Source of the DNA: Cordylochernes scorpioides
Taxonomy: Eukaryota > Arthropoda > Arachnida > Pseudoscorpiones > Chernetidae
DNA: 64,000 nt
Direction of reading: 5' to 3'
Assembly (NCBI GenBank): GCA_030710605.1
Contig: CP092879.1
Span: 79,957,853-80,021,852, forward strand
A model generated the notes under the pieces. It worked only from the letters and a program-made list of their open reading frames with translations. It did not search any database and was not told the origin of the DNA. Both the position numbers and the translations under genes were made by a program. Within the stretch, counting starts at the first letter, position 1, and every line of letters starts with the position of its first letter. Positions 12,468 through 23,079 of the stretch are shown here, piece after piece.

Positions 12468-13085
12468 ATGGATAAAAACCATAAATACTCTTATATTCCT
12501 TCTGAACAGGGAACCCAACCGAATTTCAGAACCAATTGCTACATAGCTTATTCACCTACAAACGAAAAAATGGCGCTAGAACTAAAGAAATTTGGCATAA
12601 GGTTTATCTTCCACAGCTCTAGAACAATAGAAAATATTTTCAAAAATCCCTTCACTAGACCATCTATAAATCAGAATCCCCAACAGAAGAAAAATGCCAT
12701 TTATTCTATATCATGTCTAGATTGTCAATCCATTTATGTTGGCGAAAGCAGCAGGAAAATAGAAACCAGAATAAAAGTACACATATACAATATAATGAGA
12801 GAGATCTCCAATATACCACAAATACCACTACTGTAATATTATCCAAGTCAGAATTCCTTGAATCCCTCATATATAAAAATAAGAACAGTATCAACAGAAG
12901 ACATCCCAGAACAATTAGCATATTCCAAATGAAGATTTAATAACCATCACTTAGTAAATCTAGTTCTCCCAGTGTTTACCCTCAGTTGTAACATCGCCAG
13001 TTGAAGAGAGAGAGGCTCGAAAGCTGGCCGTGTTTTTGAAATAAAGAAACTGATTGCGCAAGGTTTTTAGATATTTTTATAAAGC
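12468..13085 (+). pseudogene. Penelope-like element relic, GIY-YIG endonuclease end
   Basis: The frame at 12468-12836 contains YSISCLDCQSIYVGESSRK followed by ETRIKVH. This matches the GIY-YIG endonuclease at the C-terminus of Penelope-like retroelements (I-x-C-x2-C ... YVGET/S ... R...H). Reading continues in a different frame at about 12800-12940, so at least one frameshift is present. The reverse transcriptase is absent upstream. The tail (12960-13085) has GGCTCGAAAGCTGGCC and AATAAAG, a layout typical of Penelope 3' ends. The element is dead. Confidence 0.75.
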
Positions 13086-13297
13086 ACTAGACGGGTGACC
13101 TGGGCTTCGTCCCGGGATTGACCCGTGTGCATATCTACCCGAGTGATATATATTTAGATAAGATTTTTTTTATAATTGTTTGTTATTAGCATTATCTATT
13201 TGTTTGCCTCAGCATAATTTACTCTAATCTTTGATAGAGGGCGCTGTTCGTGAGCTAAGTAGAATAATTTGAATATATAGTTTTAATAATTTATTTA

Positions 13298-13621
13298 CAG
13301 TGGACCCTCGGTTTGCGAGCATAATCCGTTCCAGAGCCATGCTCGTACTCCAAAACTAATTTCTTATTTTTAATAATTGAAACTCGGGCAATTCTTCTTG
13401 CTACGAACAATTGCACAGTTTCCCACATTTTACATATTTCCCGAATCTGATCTGAAGGGAGGGATCCCAGTGAATTTTCATCCATCACGATTACGGGCAA
13501 CCATCACGAGTTGCTCGTAATGCGAAATTTCACTCGTAATCCGAGGTAAAATTTTTCAAAAAATTTGCTCGTACTGCGAAAAGCTCGTACTCCAAGGTGC
13601 TCGTAAACCGAGGGTCCACTG
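13298..13621. mobile_element. Tigger/pogo-type MITE
   Basis: A 324-bp element with terminal inverted repeats CAGTGGACCCTCGGTTTGCG and its near complement at the right end, flanked by TA on both sides (13296-13297 and 13622-13623). Internal sequence repeats CTCGTAC and CTCGTAAT words. No transposase is encoded. The ends resemble those of the larger Tigger element at 32238-33376. Confidence 0.8.
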
Positions 13622-14189
13622 TATATATTTTTTAAAATAGCCTATCGTCTTCCCCTTTTTTTTTTTTTACCTATGTATGGAAATTTTGGTTTGAATTAGT
13701 GAACTACTGCAAATTTGTATACCGCGGACATACATACAAACAAACAAACATACATACATACATACATATATACAGACAAACATTGATTTTTATATATAGA
13801 TATCGCAATTTTTTGAAATTCTGAATAAATATATTATCACATTTAAAAAATGAATCTGCCTGTAAATTGAATTTCCCAACTGCTATTCCAAGTACATTGT
13901 TTAAAATCATTATTGTAAATTTAAATTATTGTAAATTATTTTGACCCTATAACTAGTGCAATCTTATTTATAAATTTTGTTCATCTTAATGAAACAACTC
14001 TCGTCAGTACCAGAACAATATTTTTGGCTCCTCTTTACCTCTTTCCTATAATTTTTTAAATTTAATAAATTGCTGTCCTAATCTGAGGAGTTTGTTTTTC
14101 CTATATTAATTTCTACATTACAACATCCCACTAGTTTTACAAATTATCTCACGTTTATATATATATTTACATATGGTATCAAGTTGTAT
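13622..14189. other. AT-rich stretch with (AAAC/ATAC)n microsatellite
   Basis: A simple repeat of ACAAACA and ATACATAC words occupies about 13728-13775. The rest is low-complexity AT-rich DNA without a recognised gene. Confidence 0.5.
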
Positions 14190-14850
14190 ATTTATTTCTC
14201 CAACTAATATCTTCCCAGTGCCTACAATCTTTCTTAGCTTTAGACTGAGGAGCCTCCTCATGAAACTCATCTTGATTAGTCATTTAACCATTTTATTAGA
14301 AAGACTGCATTCATCTGAGATCATGCTTCACACTCCAACAGCAGCAATAATCCCATGTCCCAGAGATGATTAGGTCCAGAGTCCATATTTGAGGGGAAAG
14401 CTGGAAGTCTCCATCAGTTGAGCATCCACTTCGAGCAGAAGCATTGATTCCACGTCCCAGAGCTCTGAGATGATCAGGTCCAGACTCCAGATATCGAGAG
14501 GAAAGTTGCAGGAATTGCTCAGTTGGTTTGCAGTTGAGCGTCCACTTGAACAGCATTAGTTAAGATTGCAGGGGTGGCGATGTCCATTTATAAAATCCGG
14601 CCATTAAGGCACATGGGCCAACAGGCCACGTTCAAGGCCACACAGCCAATAGAGTACACGGCAGTCACCCATAGCCATTATAGGCAAAATAATTCTAAGC
14701 CCGTAAGGCAAATTTAAAGACACCACCACCCGGAAGGACTGCCAAAACTCTATGATTGTTGAGACAGGTTACTAAGGCAACAATGGAACGCCCAAGAAGT
14801 GTCCCAAACTGACATAATTATCAGATATTCTAATAAATAAATGTGGTATC
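14190..14850. repeat. Dispersed repeat, copy 2 (shared with 10690-11360)
   Basis: Same order of blocks as copy 1, including the tandem ~110 bp pair containing GATGATCAGGTCCAGA and the shared GCCACGTTCAAGGCCACA segment. Differences are scattered substitutions and small indels, so the copies are not recent duplicates. Confidence 0.65.
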
Positions 14851-15223
14851 CCACAATCACTAGCAGTTATGGTGCCAAATGGCGTCTATGGGCAACACAA
14901 AGCAGGTTGGATAGCACTTAAGAGAGGACAGCGGCCAAGATGTGGCAAGGTCCAGAAGGGTTTCTGAACTGCACGAGAAATAATGGTTTTGTTCGGCCTG
15001 TTTGTCGGTGTCTGGCGGCGGATTCCAGATGGCTACACTCCTTGGATTGCCTTCTTTCAACAGAGCTGATCTGTTTAACTCACTAAGAAACAAACTGGCC
15101 TGGAGACATAGGGTGAACTGGCTCCCTACGGCAACCAAGACTGACTCATAAAGCGCCAGACAGTAGTTGGCTATATATGGATATGAATTTTCCAACTACC
15201 TGATAAATGAAACCATCAAAATA

Positions 15224-15373
15224 CAGTAGAACCTCTCTGTAAAGGACAACGCCTAGTTGCAGAGCAGTGTCCTTTTGGGAAAGATGTTACTTTATCAGAA
15301 AGCACCAAATAAACAAACTGGTCATCTTGGCAATGAATGCTGTCCTTCATAGAGAGATATCCTCTCATGGAGG
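15224..15373. mobile_element. Small pogo-like MITE
   Basis: Left end ACAGTAGAACCTCTCTGTAA and right end GGAGGTCCAACTGT are imperfect inverted complements of about 20 bp. The interior has GGACA/TGTCC pairs. Target-site TA is present on the left. Family assignment is by end similarity to the pogo/Tigger ends elsewhere in the window. Confidence 0.5.
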
Positions 15374-15490
15374 TCCAACTGTGGTGCATACATTGTTGGT
15401 TTGTATTGTCCTCAAAATGCTATATTGTATTTGTCATTGAAAGATTGCAGAACTTTTTGGATAAGCCAATATTTTGTGACTGAAAAACAC

Positions 15491-15496
15491 TTTATT
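15491..15496 (-). terminator. LSM8: Candidate LSM8 poly(A) signal
   Basis: AATAAA on the minus strand, about 175 nt beyond the LSM8 stop codon at 15671-15673. It is the first canonical signal in that direction. Confidence 0.5.
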
Positions 15497-15670
15497 TAAT
15501 ATTTAAAAAATCTTGTAAGGTTTAAAGAAGGATTAATGCCAGACCTAGAATGCTCTTCATGACAAAACCAAAAATAGAAGTATTTATTGGCACAGATGAT
15601 GAACAGGACCAATATGTAGCTAGGGGAGGGCAACTGTGGTGACAATGAAGTTTACATCATGATGGATTTC

Positions 15671-18600
15671 TCAGTTTACAACGGGGTTCAGTGGCTCTGC
15701 CTTTATCGACCCAAAGTCCAACCTCGAGTCCAGCTCATCGTCCACCTCTCCAATGACAGCTCTGCAACACCAACAAATAGCTTCAACCTACAAGTTGACT
15801 AAATACACAAAATTATATCTTTACATTCTTTATTAAAATTTGTGAAAATAATTCAGTGGAGTTTTTGAAAAAATGGAAGTAAAAATTAAAAACTAGCAGC
15901 TTTATCACAATTTTGGCAGCTGTCCCCAAAGAATGATTGCTTAAACAGAACTGAGAGTGGATTGACATTACCCCAGCCTGGAGAATTGATCCCCCCAAAA
16001 AAAAACTTCACAGAAAAAAGTTACTTCCATCAAGTACAGAATGTAACAGAGTATTAAGTCAGGACCTCACTGATGGTAAGAGACTTCTTGAAAGTGTGGT
16101 GTTTGATTCATTCTTCAAACTGTTTATAAATAAACAAAACAGCAAGCACAATCTCCTAGAAGCATCCTTGGCATCGGACCAATAGTCTCGGAGCTTTGCT
16201 TCAGACACCACAGAACTTGGGACAACCACGGATGCTGTGATACAACATGTGTTCCCAACAATGGGTGGGTGAAGATAAATGTTTCACAACTGTGTGACAG
16301 GACTGGAGTTGGTAGAGACTCACACATTGTCCCCCCGGATGATGTAGAGCCCCAGCACCACCTGCTCCACCCCCTGGCTCGACCTGTAGACCCGCTCATG
16401 GCTCTCATCCAGGATCACATTGATGGTCTGGTCGAACCCCTTCAGTGTGCCCTGGGTGCACCACTCTGTCAGTGACCTCACATCGGCCAACAAGGGACAG
16501 TGACAGCCTGGGTAGCTTCCAAAGAGACCAAAGCATCAAGGAGGGCAGAAGGTATCTCATGGTTGAAAACAAGCCACTTAAAATATCGCCTACTATCCAT
16601 TTAAAAATTTATATTTGTAAAAATATCATTAGTGACTATAAATACAAGTAATTTTATACAAGAGGAAAGTACATAGGACTGAATAGAAACAAGCCCATTA
16701 AAAGGTTGAATCGTCACTAGTACATCCCTCAATCTATCAAAGTGAACAAAATGTAGATTTTTAATAAACAAATATTTTTATCAAATTTTGAAACTATTTT
16801 AAAGGCGCAAGATTCTTTTTTATATTAAACAATTTCTACTGCCCTTACTGCAATGGAAAAATTAATGAGAGGGCCTGGCTCATCAGTGGTGAACCCTCTC
16901 AGCGGTTTCGCCAGTTTAATCTACCATACCGCTGTTATATTTCATTTTTGGAACTTCCTTTTATAGTGATACAATATAACAGCGGTATGGTAGATTAAAA
17001 CTGGCGAAACCGCTGAGAGGGTTCACCACTGATGAGCCAGGCCCTCTCATTAATTTTTCCATTGCAGTAAGGGCAGTAGAAATTGTTTAATATAAAAAAG
17101 AATCTTACGCCTTTAAAATAGTTTCAAAATTTGATAACAGATGGCGTGCATCAAACAAATATTTTATTAAACATTATGAAATTTGTATTGAAAGGTTTTA
17201 GAGAGAATAAACATTTATAATAAATCTTAAGGATTTAAAAAAAAAAGAAAAACTAATATAAATTAATTCAAATATAAACCAAAACGAGGCAGCAGATATT
17301 GGGGTCCATAAGATCACCTCTATACAACTCTCGCCAAGCACCTCCATGTTCATTAACAGGCTTCGGAGACCCACTCCTCTAAAACAAGAGATTTTAGTTT
17401 GAGAAGGATGTTCTGTGGGGCTCCAATGCATCTCTCTAAGGCATCCCAGATTGATTCTGTTGGCTGCAAGTCAGGCTGGCTAGTGATTCACTACTTTTGT
17501 CTGAAAATGGTAGCAACAGTGTTACTGATACATACACAGCAGAACCTCTCTAGTTGCAGAGCTCCTCCTATCAGAGAGCTGCTAAATACTAAAAGTGGTC
17601 ATTTTTATAATGAAAACTATTCCTTGTAGAAAGGTAGCAACACCTGGAGGTTCTACGGTAACTTATTTGGACTGGTTACTTTGTAAGGAATGATTAAATA
17701 GAATGAATTGTTGAAACAGATTTATTCACCAGATAATTTTGCATATGTTTGTCAATTTCGGTCTTTTAGCTTTAATGAATAATGTCAAATTATAGTCATA
17801 GAAATTAAAGAAGATAACTTGGTTGGGATTTGATAACCAGTTGAATTGAAGAGGTTAAGTTGTAGAGAGTTTTATTATATAAAAAAGGCATTTTTTTTAA
17901 ACATGGAAACTTTCTCCTTGGATTATAAATACTATAGAATAAAGCGTTAGGAGAAAATAATAATAATAAAAAAAAAAAAAAAAACTAATAAAAATTAATT
18001 CAAATATAAACCAAAACGAGGCAGCAGATATTGGGGTCCATAAGATCACCTCTATACAACTCTCGCCAAGCACCTCCATGTTGATTAACAGGCTTCGGAG
18101 ACCCACTCCTCTAAAACAAGAGATTTTAGTTTGAGAAGAATGTTCTGTGGGGCTCCAATGCATCTCTCTAAGGCATATAGCATAAATTATTTTCTCCTAA
18201 CGCTTTATTCTATAGTATAAAAAAGGCATTTTTTCACTCAATTTTGGACCCCAGGATCAAGAGCTGTTTCCAATTTGACCAAAGTATTCTTTAAGCAAAC
18301 CCTATGGAAGAAATTTACATTTTACCACACACCTGGTCTTATCACATGTCTGACCTTTCTTAAGCACCGTGATTTTCTCAGATTGATCACAAACCTGTTG
18401 TCTCCTGCAATGAGAACATCACTGATGCCTCAATGTGACGGAAGGAAATGTGGAACACACTAGCAAGACAGATCACATGTTTGATCAAGGGAAACACATC
18501 AATGTGAGTGGGTCTGTGTCAACCAACAGGGTTCAAAATCTCCGTTGAGGAGTCCAGCTCCAGCAGCAAGGGATGTGAAGTTAAGTAAAAGACATCAACC

Positions 18601-18727
18601 TAAGTAAGAGACGTCAAGCTAAGCAAGGGACGTCAAAGCTAAGTAAGTAAGACATGGGAGAGAAAGACATGAAAAAACCAACTCACCACTATATTCCGGC
18701 CATCTGAGGTAATAATGGAGACTGTGT
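15671..18727 (-). CDS. LSM8: LSM8, U6 snRNA-associated Sm-like protein (first exon not found)
   Basis: Spliced gene with three coding exons on the minus strand: 18687-18727, 16324-16451 and 15671-15761. Exon phases agree (ends ATAGTG|GTGAGT and AATGT|GTGAGT; starts after CCCAG and TTGCAG). The product reads TVSIITSDGRNIV, then GTLKGFDQTINVILDESHER, then EQVVLGLYIIRGDNV and AVIGEVDDELD, ending in NPVVN. This is the Sm1-Sm2 fold with the LSM8-specific GFDQT and the RGDN of the Sm2 motif. LSM8 caps the LSM2-8 ring that binds the U6 3' end in the nucleus. About the first 15 residues, including the start Met, should lie above 18727 and were not located. The 41-nt exon is unusually small. Confidence 0.9.
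16779..17152. mobile_element. Fold-back element with hammerhead-like core and 13-bp target duplication
   Basis: Arms of roughly 160 bp (about 16779-16938 and 16975-17139) are near-perfect inverted copies around a ~35-nt loop. The element is flanked by AAACAAATATTTT at 16766-16778 and 17153-17165. Each arm contains, on its own sense strand, CTGGCGAAAC, then 25 nt later CTGATGAGCCAG: the two invariant hammerhead words bounded by a complementary CTGGC/GCCAG stem. Stem I of a hammerhead cannot form, because only about five bases separate the candidate cleavage site from CTGATGA. It lies in the intron between the last two located LSM8 introns' exons (16452-18686). Confidence 0.75.
17244..17510 (-). 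pseudogene. Tc1-type transposase C-terminal relic
   Basis: On the minus strand a broken frame reads SQPDLQPTESIWDALERCIG followed by LKSLVLEEW. This matches the C-terminal part of Tc1-family transposases (SPDLNPIENLWD.LER ... L...EW), including the last acidic residues. It is interrupted and truncated. A ~200 bp copy of the same sequence sits at 17979-18178. Confidence 0.6.
17536..17656. mobile_element. Small pogo-like MITE relic
   Basis: Left end CAGCAGAACCTCTCTAG and right end GGAGGTTCTACGGTA are inverted complements, similar to the ends at 15224-15373. It is short and non-coding. Confidence 0.4.
17931..18216. mobile_element. Inverted-repeat-bounded copy of the Tc1 relic
   Basis: A 30-bp perfect inverted repeat (CTATAGAATAAAGCGTTAGG and onward; complement at 18187-18216) brackets a ~200 bp segment (17979-18178) that nearly duplicates 17250-17444, including the transposase-derived region. 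Nearby, ATAAAAAAGGCATTTTTT occurs on both sides (17880 and 18219), possibly a target duplication. The packaging of a transposase fragment between unrelated inverted ends is unusual. Confidence 0.55.
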
Positions 18728-18944
18728 CTGGGTCAGGGTCAAGGAATACTTGGAGCACTACCAGCTTGTGATCATCAGGAAGGCAAAATCATGAAGGTTA
18801 TCATGGTATGTGGTGATAAGCTGCCCCAATACAGTGGTCTCTAGGTATAGTCCATTGGCCTGAGTTCATAACCCATCTAATGCCCAACAGTGTTGACAGC
18901 TATAATAGGATATAAAACTCCTGCTGAGAACAAATAGTGAAATT

Positions 18945-19182
18945 GATAAGGAACAATTTGGATTATAGATTATAAACACAAGGTAATTAGACCAAATCCT
19001 AATAAATAAATAGTGTTTCACGTTTCAGTAACAGCATTGTTACCATCATCAGACAAAAGTATTAAAACAGTACAAGTTCAGAGAAGTACAACAGTACTTT
19101 TGTCTGATGATGGTAACATCGCTGTTGCTGAAACATCACACACTATTTATTTGGATTTGGTCTTATTACCTTGTGTTTAAAA
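18945..19182. mobile_element. Hammerhead-bearing fold-back retroelement, copy 1
   Basis: Two inverted arms share CAATTTGGATTATAGATTAT, ACACAAGGTAATTAGACC and a ribozyme-like core. The plus strand has CTGATGA at 19104-19110, a stem (GGTAACA/TGTTGCT-like) and GAAAC at 19130-19134. The left arm carries the same core on the minus strand (CTGATGA at 19047-19053). A 9-bp target duplication, AGTGAAATT, lies at 18936-18944 and 19183-19191. Confidence 0.75.
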
Positions 19183-19609
19183 AGTGAAATTATATGCTAG
19201 AATTCCAGCCAAAGCTGATCAGCAGCAAAGATGGCTGCCTCCGTGTGACTTCAGCAGAAGCAAGGTTGGCCTGCCTCAGATTCTCGGTATCACATTGACC
19301 CATCAAGAACAAATAAATGCACAAAGAGATGCAGCATTGTCTAACAGCTAATCTATATTTGATACTTCATAGTCTGTCCAATAACTGCCTCCGTTGATTT
19401 CAGCATCACATTATCTACAGGGCTGCTGATTGGTCAATTGCCAAGATGTTAATTTCATACAAATCTGATCTTATTTACATAAATGGGATGTGACATTTCA
19501 TGTTTCTCCTCATACAGCTGCCATTGTTCTGATGCCCTGTATTTGTATTTACATTTTTGCTTGAATGTTGTAGGTGACATATGTAAAAGTGGGTGCACTC
19601 AACTTACTT

Positions 19610-20299
19610 ACAGGGAAACACAAGGTAATAAGGCCAAATCCAAATTGTGCCTTATCATTGGTTACAGGGAGACACAAGGTAATAAGGCCAAATCCAAATT
19701 GTGCCTTATCATTGGTTACAGGGAAACACAAGGTAATAAGGCCAAATCCAAATTGTGCCTTATCATTGGTTACAGGGAGACACAAGGTAATAAGGCCAAA
19801 TCCAAATTGTGCCTTATCATTGGTTACAGGGAGACACAAGGTAATAAGGCCAAATCCAAATTGTGCCTTATCATTGGTTACAGGGAGACACAAGGTAATA
19901 AGGCCAAATCCAAATTGTGCCTTATCATTGGTTACAGGGAGACACAAGGTAATAAGGCCAAATCCAAATTGTGCCTTATCATTGGTTACAGGGAAACACA
20001 AGGTAATAAGGCCAAATCCAAATTGTGCCTTATCATTGGTTACAGGGAGACACAAGGTAATAAGGCCAAATCCAAATTGTGCCTTATCATTGGTTACAGG
20101 GAGACACAAGGTAATAAGGCCAAATCCAAATTGTGCCTTATCATTGGTTACAGGGAGACACAAGGTAATAAGGCCAAATCCAAATTGTGCCTTATCATTG
20201 GTTACAGGGAGACACAAGGTAATAAGGCCAAATCCAAATTGTTCCTTATCATTGGTTACAGGGAGACACAAGGTAATAAGGCCAAATCCAAATTGTGCC
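19610..20299. repeat. 54-bp minisatellite, about 13 units
   Basis: Units of 54 bp, nearly identical, each ACACAAGGTAATAAGGCC + AAATCCAAATTGTGCC + TTATCATTGGTTACAGGGA/G. The unit length is divisible by three, so open frames of ~275 codons exist in several frames on both strands; these are artefacts. The unit fuses the two end sequences of the fold-back retroelement family seen at 18945, 25148 and 37354. Confidence 0.9.
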
Positions 20300-22130
20300 C
20301 AGGGAGTTAGTTCCCTGTCAGTTTCTGAAGTTTGTGAGAGACTCACAACAAATAAAATATTAGTGGAAATAGTCTCCATGACTTTGTGGACTTGAGAATA
20401 ATGATAAATCATTGACATTAGGAATCACCTCTTGTTGGCTTTATAAGAAATTTTGTCTTTCCAAAGGATAGAATCCTCCCTCTGCATAACACTAGTGTCT
20501 CTACTTGACAGCCAACACTCTAAAATACAAAATATATATGAAATAAGAATGAAAATTTGAGAATATTCTCAATTATAAAATCTTTTGATGCACTCTTTAT
20601 TCAAGATGGCCAAGATTTCATGTTTTGACCAAGTGGGTAACTAGGAAGAAAAGCCGCTAGCTGCCTCTGATATGTAAAATTCTTGTTATTCTATCAGCTA
20701 GAATGATGCCATGGCTGGACATGCCATCTCACTGTGTTTATTTCCACCAATCATATGAGCAAAAAAGGAACTTTCCTCTAAAAATAATGGATACCAACCT
20801 CCCATTAAATCACAATATACAATGGAATCTCATTATAACACCTCAATTCTAATGTCCATTTTGTTTTAACTGTGGTTATAACAACATAATCTTGTTCCCA
20901 AGGTATTTTGCTATGGTTTGGTTTGTCTGTATGCGCAATATATATTTACAAAAGTGGAATCCAAACACAAGCATTGTCTTTGTATAGATGGAATAAAATC
21001 GTTTGTAGCTGTTTTATCATAAAATAATTTAAATAAGTTAGTCGATTTAATGTTTAGCTTTTTAAAACATTTTAATTTGATGATTTTTTTTATATTATCT
21101 TTAGTTTATCAAAACCGTAAGCATTAATTAACATGTGGGATTTAGGTATATTATGTATAAACATTTTTTAAATATAATATTTATTAAAGGATACGATTAA
21201 CCAAACCTTCCAACGCCGAAGACATTTTAAATGCAACAAATGTGAATAAATTTTATTTTATAGATAATAAACGTAAGTCGGAAAAACATAGAAAAACTAA
21301 AGAAAAAAAATTATATAGCTAAAGCGGCGATTTTAAATACAATAAAGAAAAATAATAATTCGGAATAAACAAAGTTTTTCATACAGAGTAAACACATAAT
21401 AGATTAATCTAATGCTAATATCTTTTGAGAAAAGAAAAAAATGTGGAAATTGTTTAAATATTAATACTAGAAAGTATTTAGAGTTAGGTTTATATTTATT
21501 TTAAATTTTAAATAATAATTGCACATTCACAACTGACACATTATTACTCATTACTCTGTTTAGTATTATTTGGCCAAAACTATTTATTTTTGTTACCAAG
21601 AGCACATTTACGTTATTTTTCTCTATTTCTTGTACAAATATATTTTGTGTAGGATCGACGATTACGTCGTTGTTACATTTAAACCGCTCAAGAACCAAGT
21701 CCTTACATTGCAAAAAGTTCGGTTGAGGTAAGTTTATTGCCTTATATTTAAAAAGTTATTTTATTTTTAAAATATAGTAAAAGAGAAATATCACAACTTT
21801 TCAGGTCAATATCTTTAGGACACATCGATTATCTACGATTTTGTTTTTAATAAAAAAAAACTACTATTTGATTGACTTATGCGCTACCAGACATTTCTTT
21901 GCATTGATGGAATGGGAACATGAAAAAGTGAGAGAGAATAAGGATAAACATTATCTCTGTACATTATCAATAGCTGAATTCATTTTTTATTTCAAAGATG
22001 ATTTTTTTCACTACATAATTAATATTTTCTAAACAAGTATTTAACTGCTTTAATTTCTGGGTTCCATGATCTATGCTGCTCCCACCACTGATTGGTTATT
22101 TGCTAATATGTTTTTTTTTTTTTTGCTTAT
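20300..22130. other. AT-rich intergenic stretch
   Basis: A pogo-like end (ACAATGGAATCTCATTATAA) is visible near 20819 without a partner. From 20940 to 22060 the sequence is strongly AT-rich with only short frames (for example 21841-22032) that resemble no known protein. Confidence 0.45.
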
Positions 22131-22134
22131 CCCT

Positions 22135-22431
22135 AGTACAGGTGGTACAGGCCATGATAATCATGGTGGGTAGTTAGCGACTGCTTTTTACTGTAAGCGC
22201 ACCACATGTCTACACATGTGAAAGCAGTTCGACTTTGCACTTACAAATGTGCCAGAGCCCCGTTTGGTTACTTGCACTCGCTGGTGGGGTTGGACTTTTG
22301 CAAGAATCGGGGGGCCATTGGAGCATTTTTTTTTTTTTTTTTAACATAAAAAGTGTCCAATGTGGGAATCGAACCCGGGTCGTAGTGGTCGAAACCAAAC
22401 GGTTTAACCAGCCTTCCACCGACCCATGTCA
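22135..22431 (-). mobile_element. tRNA-derived SINE, copy 1
   Basis: Read on the minus strand: a tRNA-like head with B box GGTTCGATTCC (plus 22365-22375), an A/T linker, a conserved body (CCAACCCCACCAGCGAGTGC, ACATGTGTAGACATGTGG) and a 3' end ACTAGGGATAAGC followed by an A-run. This is the layout of a polymerase III SINE. Partial copies lie at 22636-22884 (plus, head missing) and 59363-59455 (minus). Confidence 0.75.
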
Positions 22432-22434
22432 AAG

Positions 22435-22578
22435 TACAATTTGGATTATAGATTAGGAACTTAAGGTAATAAGACCAAAATAAATAAATAGTGTGTGACG
22501 TTTTGGTAACAATACTGTTACCGAAACGTTATACACTTATATTTATTTGCATTTGGTCTTATTACCTTGTGTTCCTAA
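22435..22578. mobile_element. Hammerhead-family fold-back element, copy 2 (short)
   Basis: Inverted ends ACAATTTGGATTATAGATTA and CTTATTACCTTGTGTTCCTA enclose a fused core GGTAACAATACTGTTACC followed by GAAACGTT. The CTGATGA word has been lost, so the two arms are collapsed into one palindrome. It lies between the two SINE copies. Confidence 0.65.
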
Positions 22579-22635
22579 TAATTTAAATGTATTAAAATTA
22601 AATCTGATTTATTAATATTATGATATGCGACACAT

Positions 22636-22884
22636 CCCGCATTGGACACTTTTTTCCTCTTAAAAAAAAAAAATGCTCCAATGGCCCCCGATTCTTGCAA
22701 AAGTCCAACCCCACCAGCGAGTGCAAGTAACCAAACGGGGCTCTGGCACATTTGTAAGTGCAAAGTCAAACTGCTTTTCACATGTGTAGACATGTGGTGC
22801 GCTTACAGTAAAAGCAGTCGCTAACTACCCACCATGATTATCATGGCCTGTACCACGTGTACTAGGGATAAGCAAAAAAAAAAA
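22636..22884 (+). mobile_element. tRNA-derived SINE, copy 2 (head truncated)
   Basis: Matches the body and tail of the SINE at 22135-22431 in opposite orientation, starting at the ATTGGACAC linker and ending ACTAGGGATAAGC plus a 12-base A-run. The tRNA-like head is missing except for its last bases, which suggests 5' truncation. Confidence 0.75.
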
Positions 22885-23079
22885 AGATGCCATGTTTAGC
22901 TGGAGGAGCATGGACTCGTGGAATTTGTGTAATATTTGCACAAGGGGATAAGAAACGACATCAACAAATGCCATGTTTCCTCTCCAATGCCAAATGCCTT
23001 TTTCAGATTGGCTGATGAAAATATTTCTGGTAAAAATGGCTTTACTGCAATAATATTGAAATATTAACATTGTTTAAAG

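Noticed and set aside
12985..13020. Hammerhead in the Penelope 3' tail
   Set aside because: TTGAAGA...CGAAAGC recalls the motif, but CTGANGA is not met and stems are not convincing.
16124..16475. Frames of 94 and 68 codons around LSM8 exon
   Set aside because: They overlap the LSM8 exon in wrong frames; the correct frame gives the conserved Sm2 motif.
18738..18798. Plus-strand peptide VKEYLEHYQLVIIRKAKS
   Set aside because: Looks protein-like but is short, unsupported by splice sites, and lies opposite the LSM8 exon's upstream intron; probably chance.
19483..20418. Long open frames of 273-289 codons on both strands
   Set aside because: They translate the 54-bp minisatellite; its length is a multiple of three, so several frames stay open. 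No gene.
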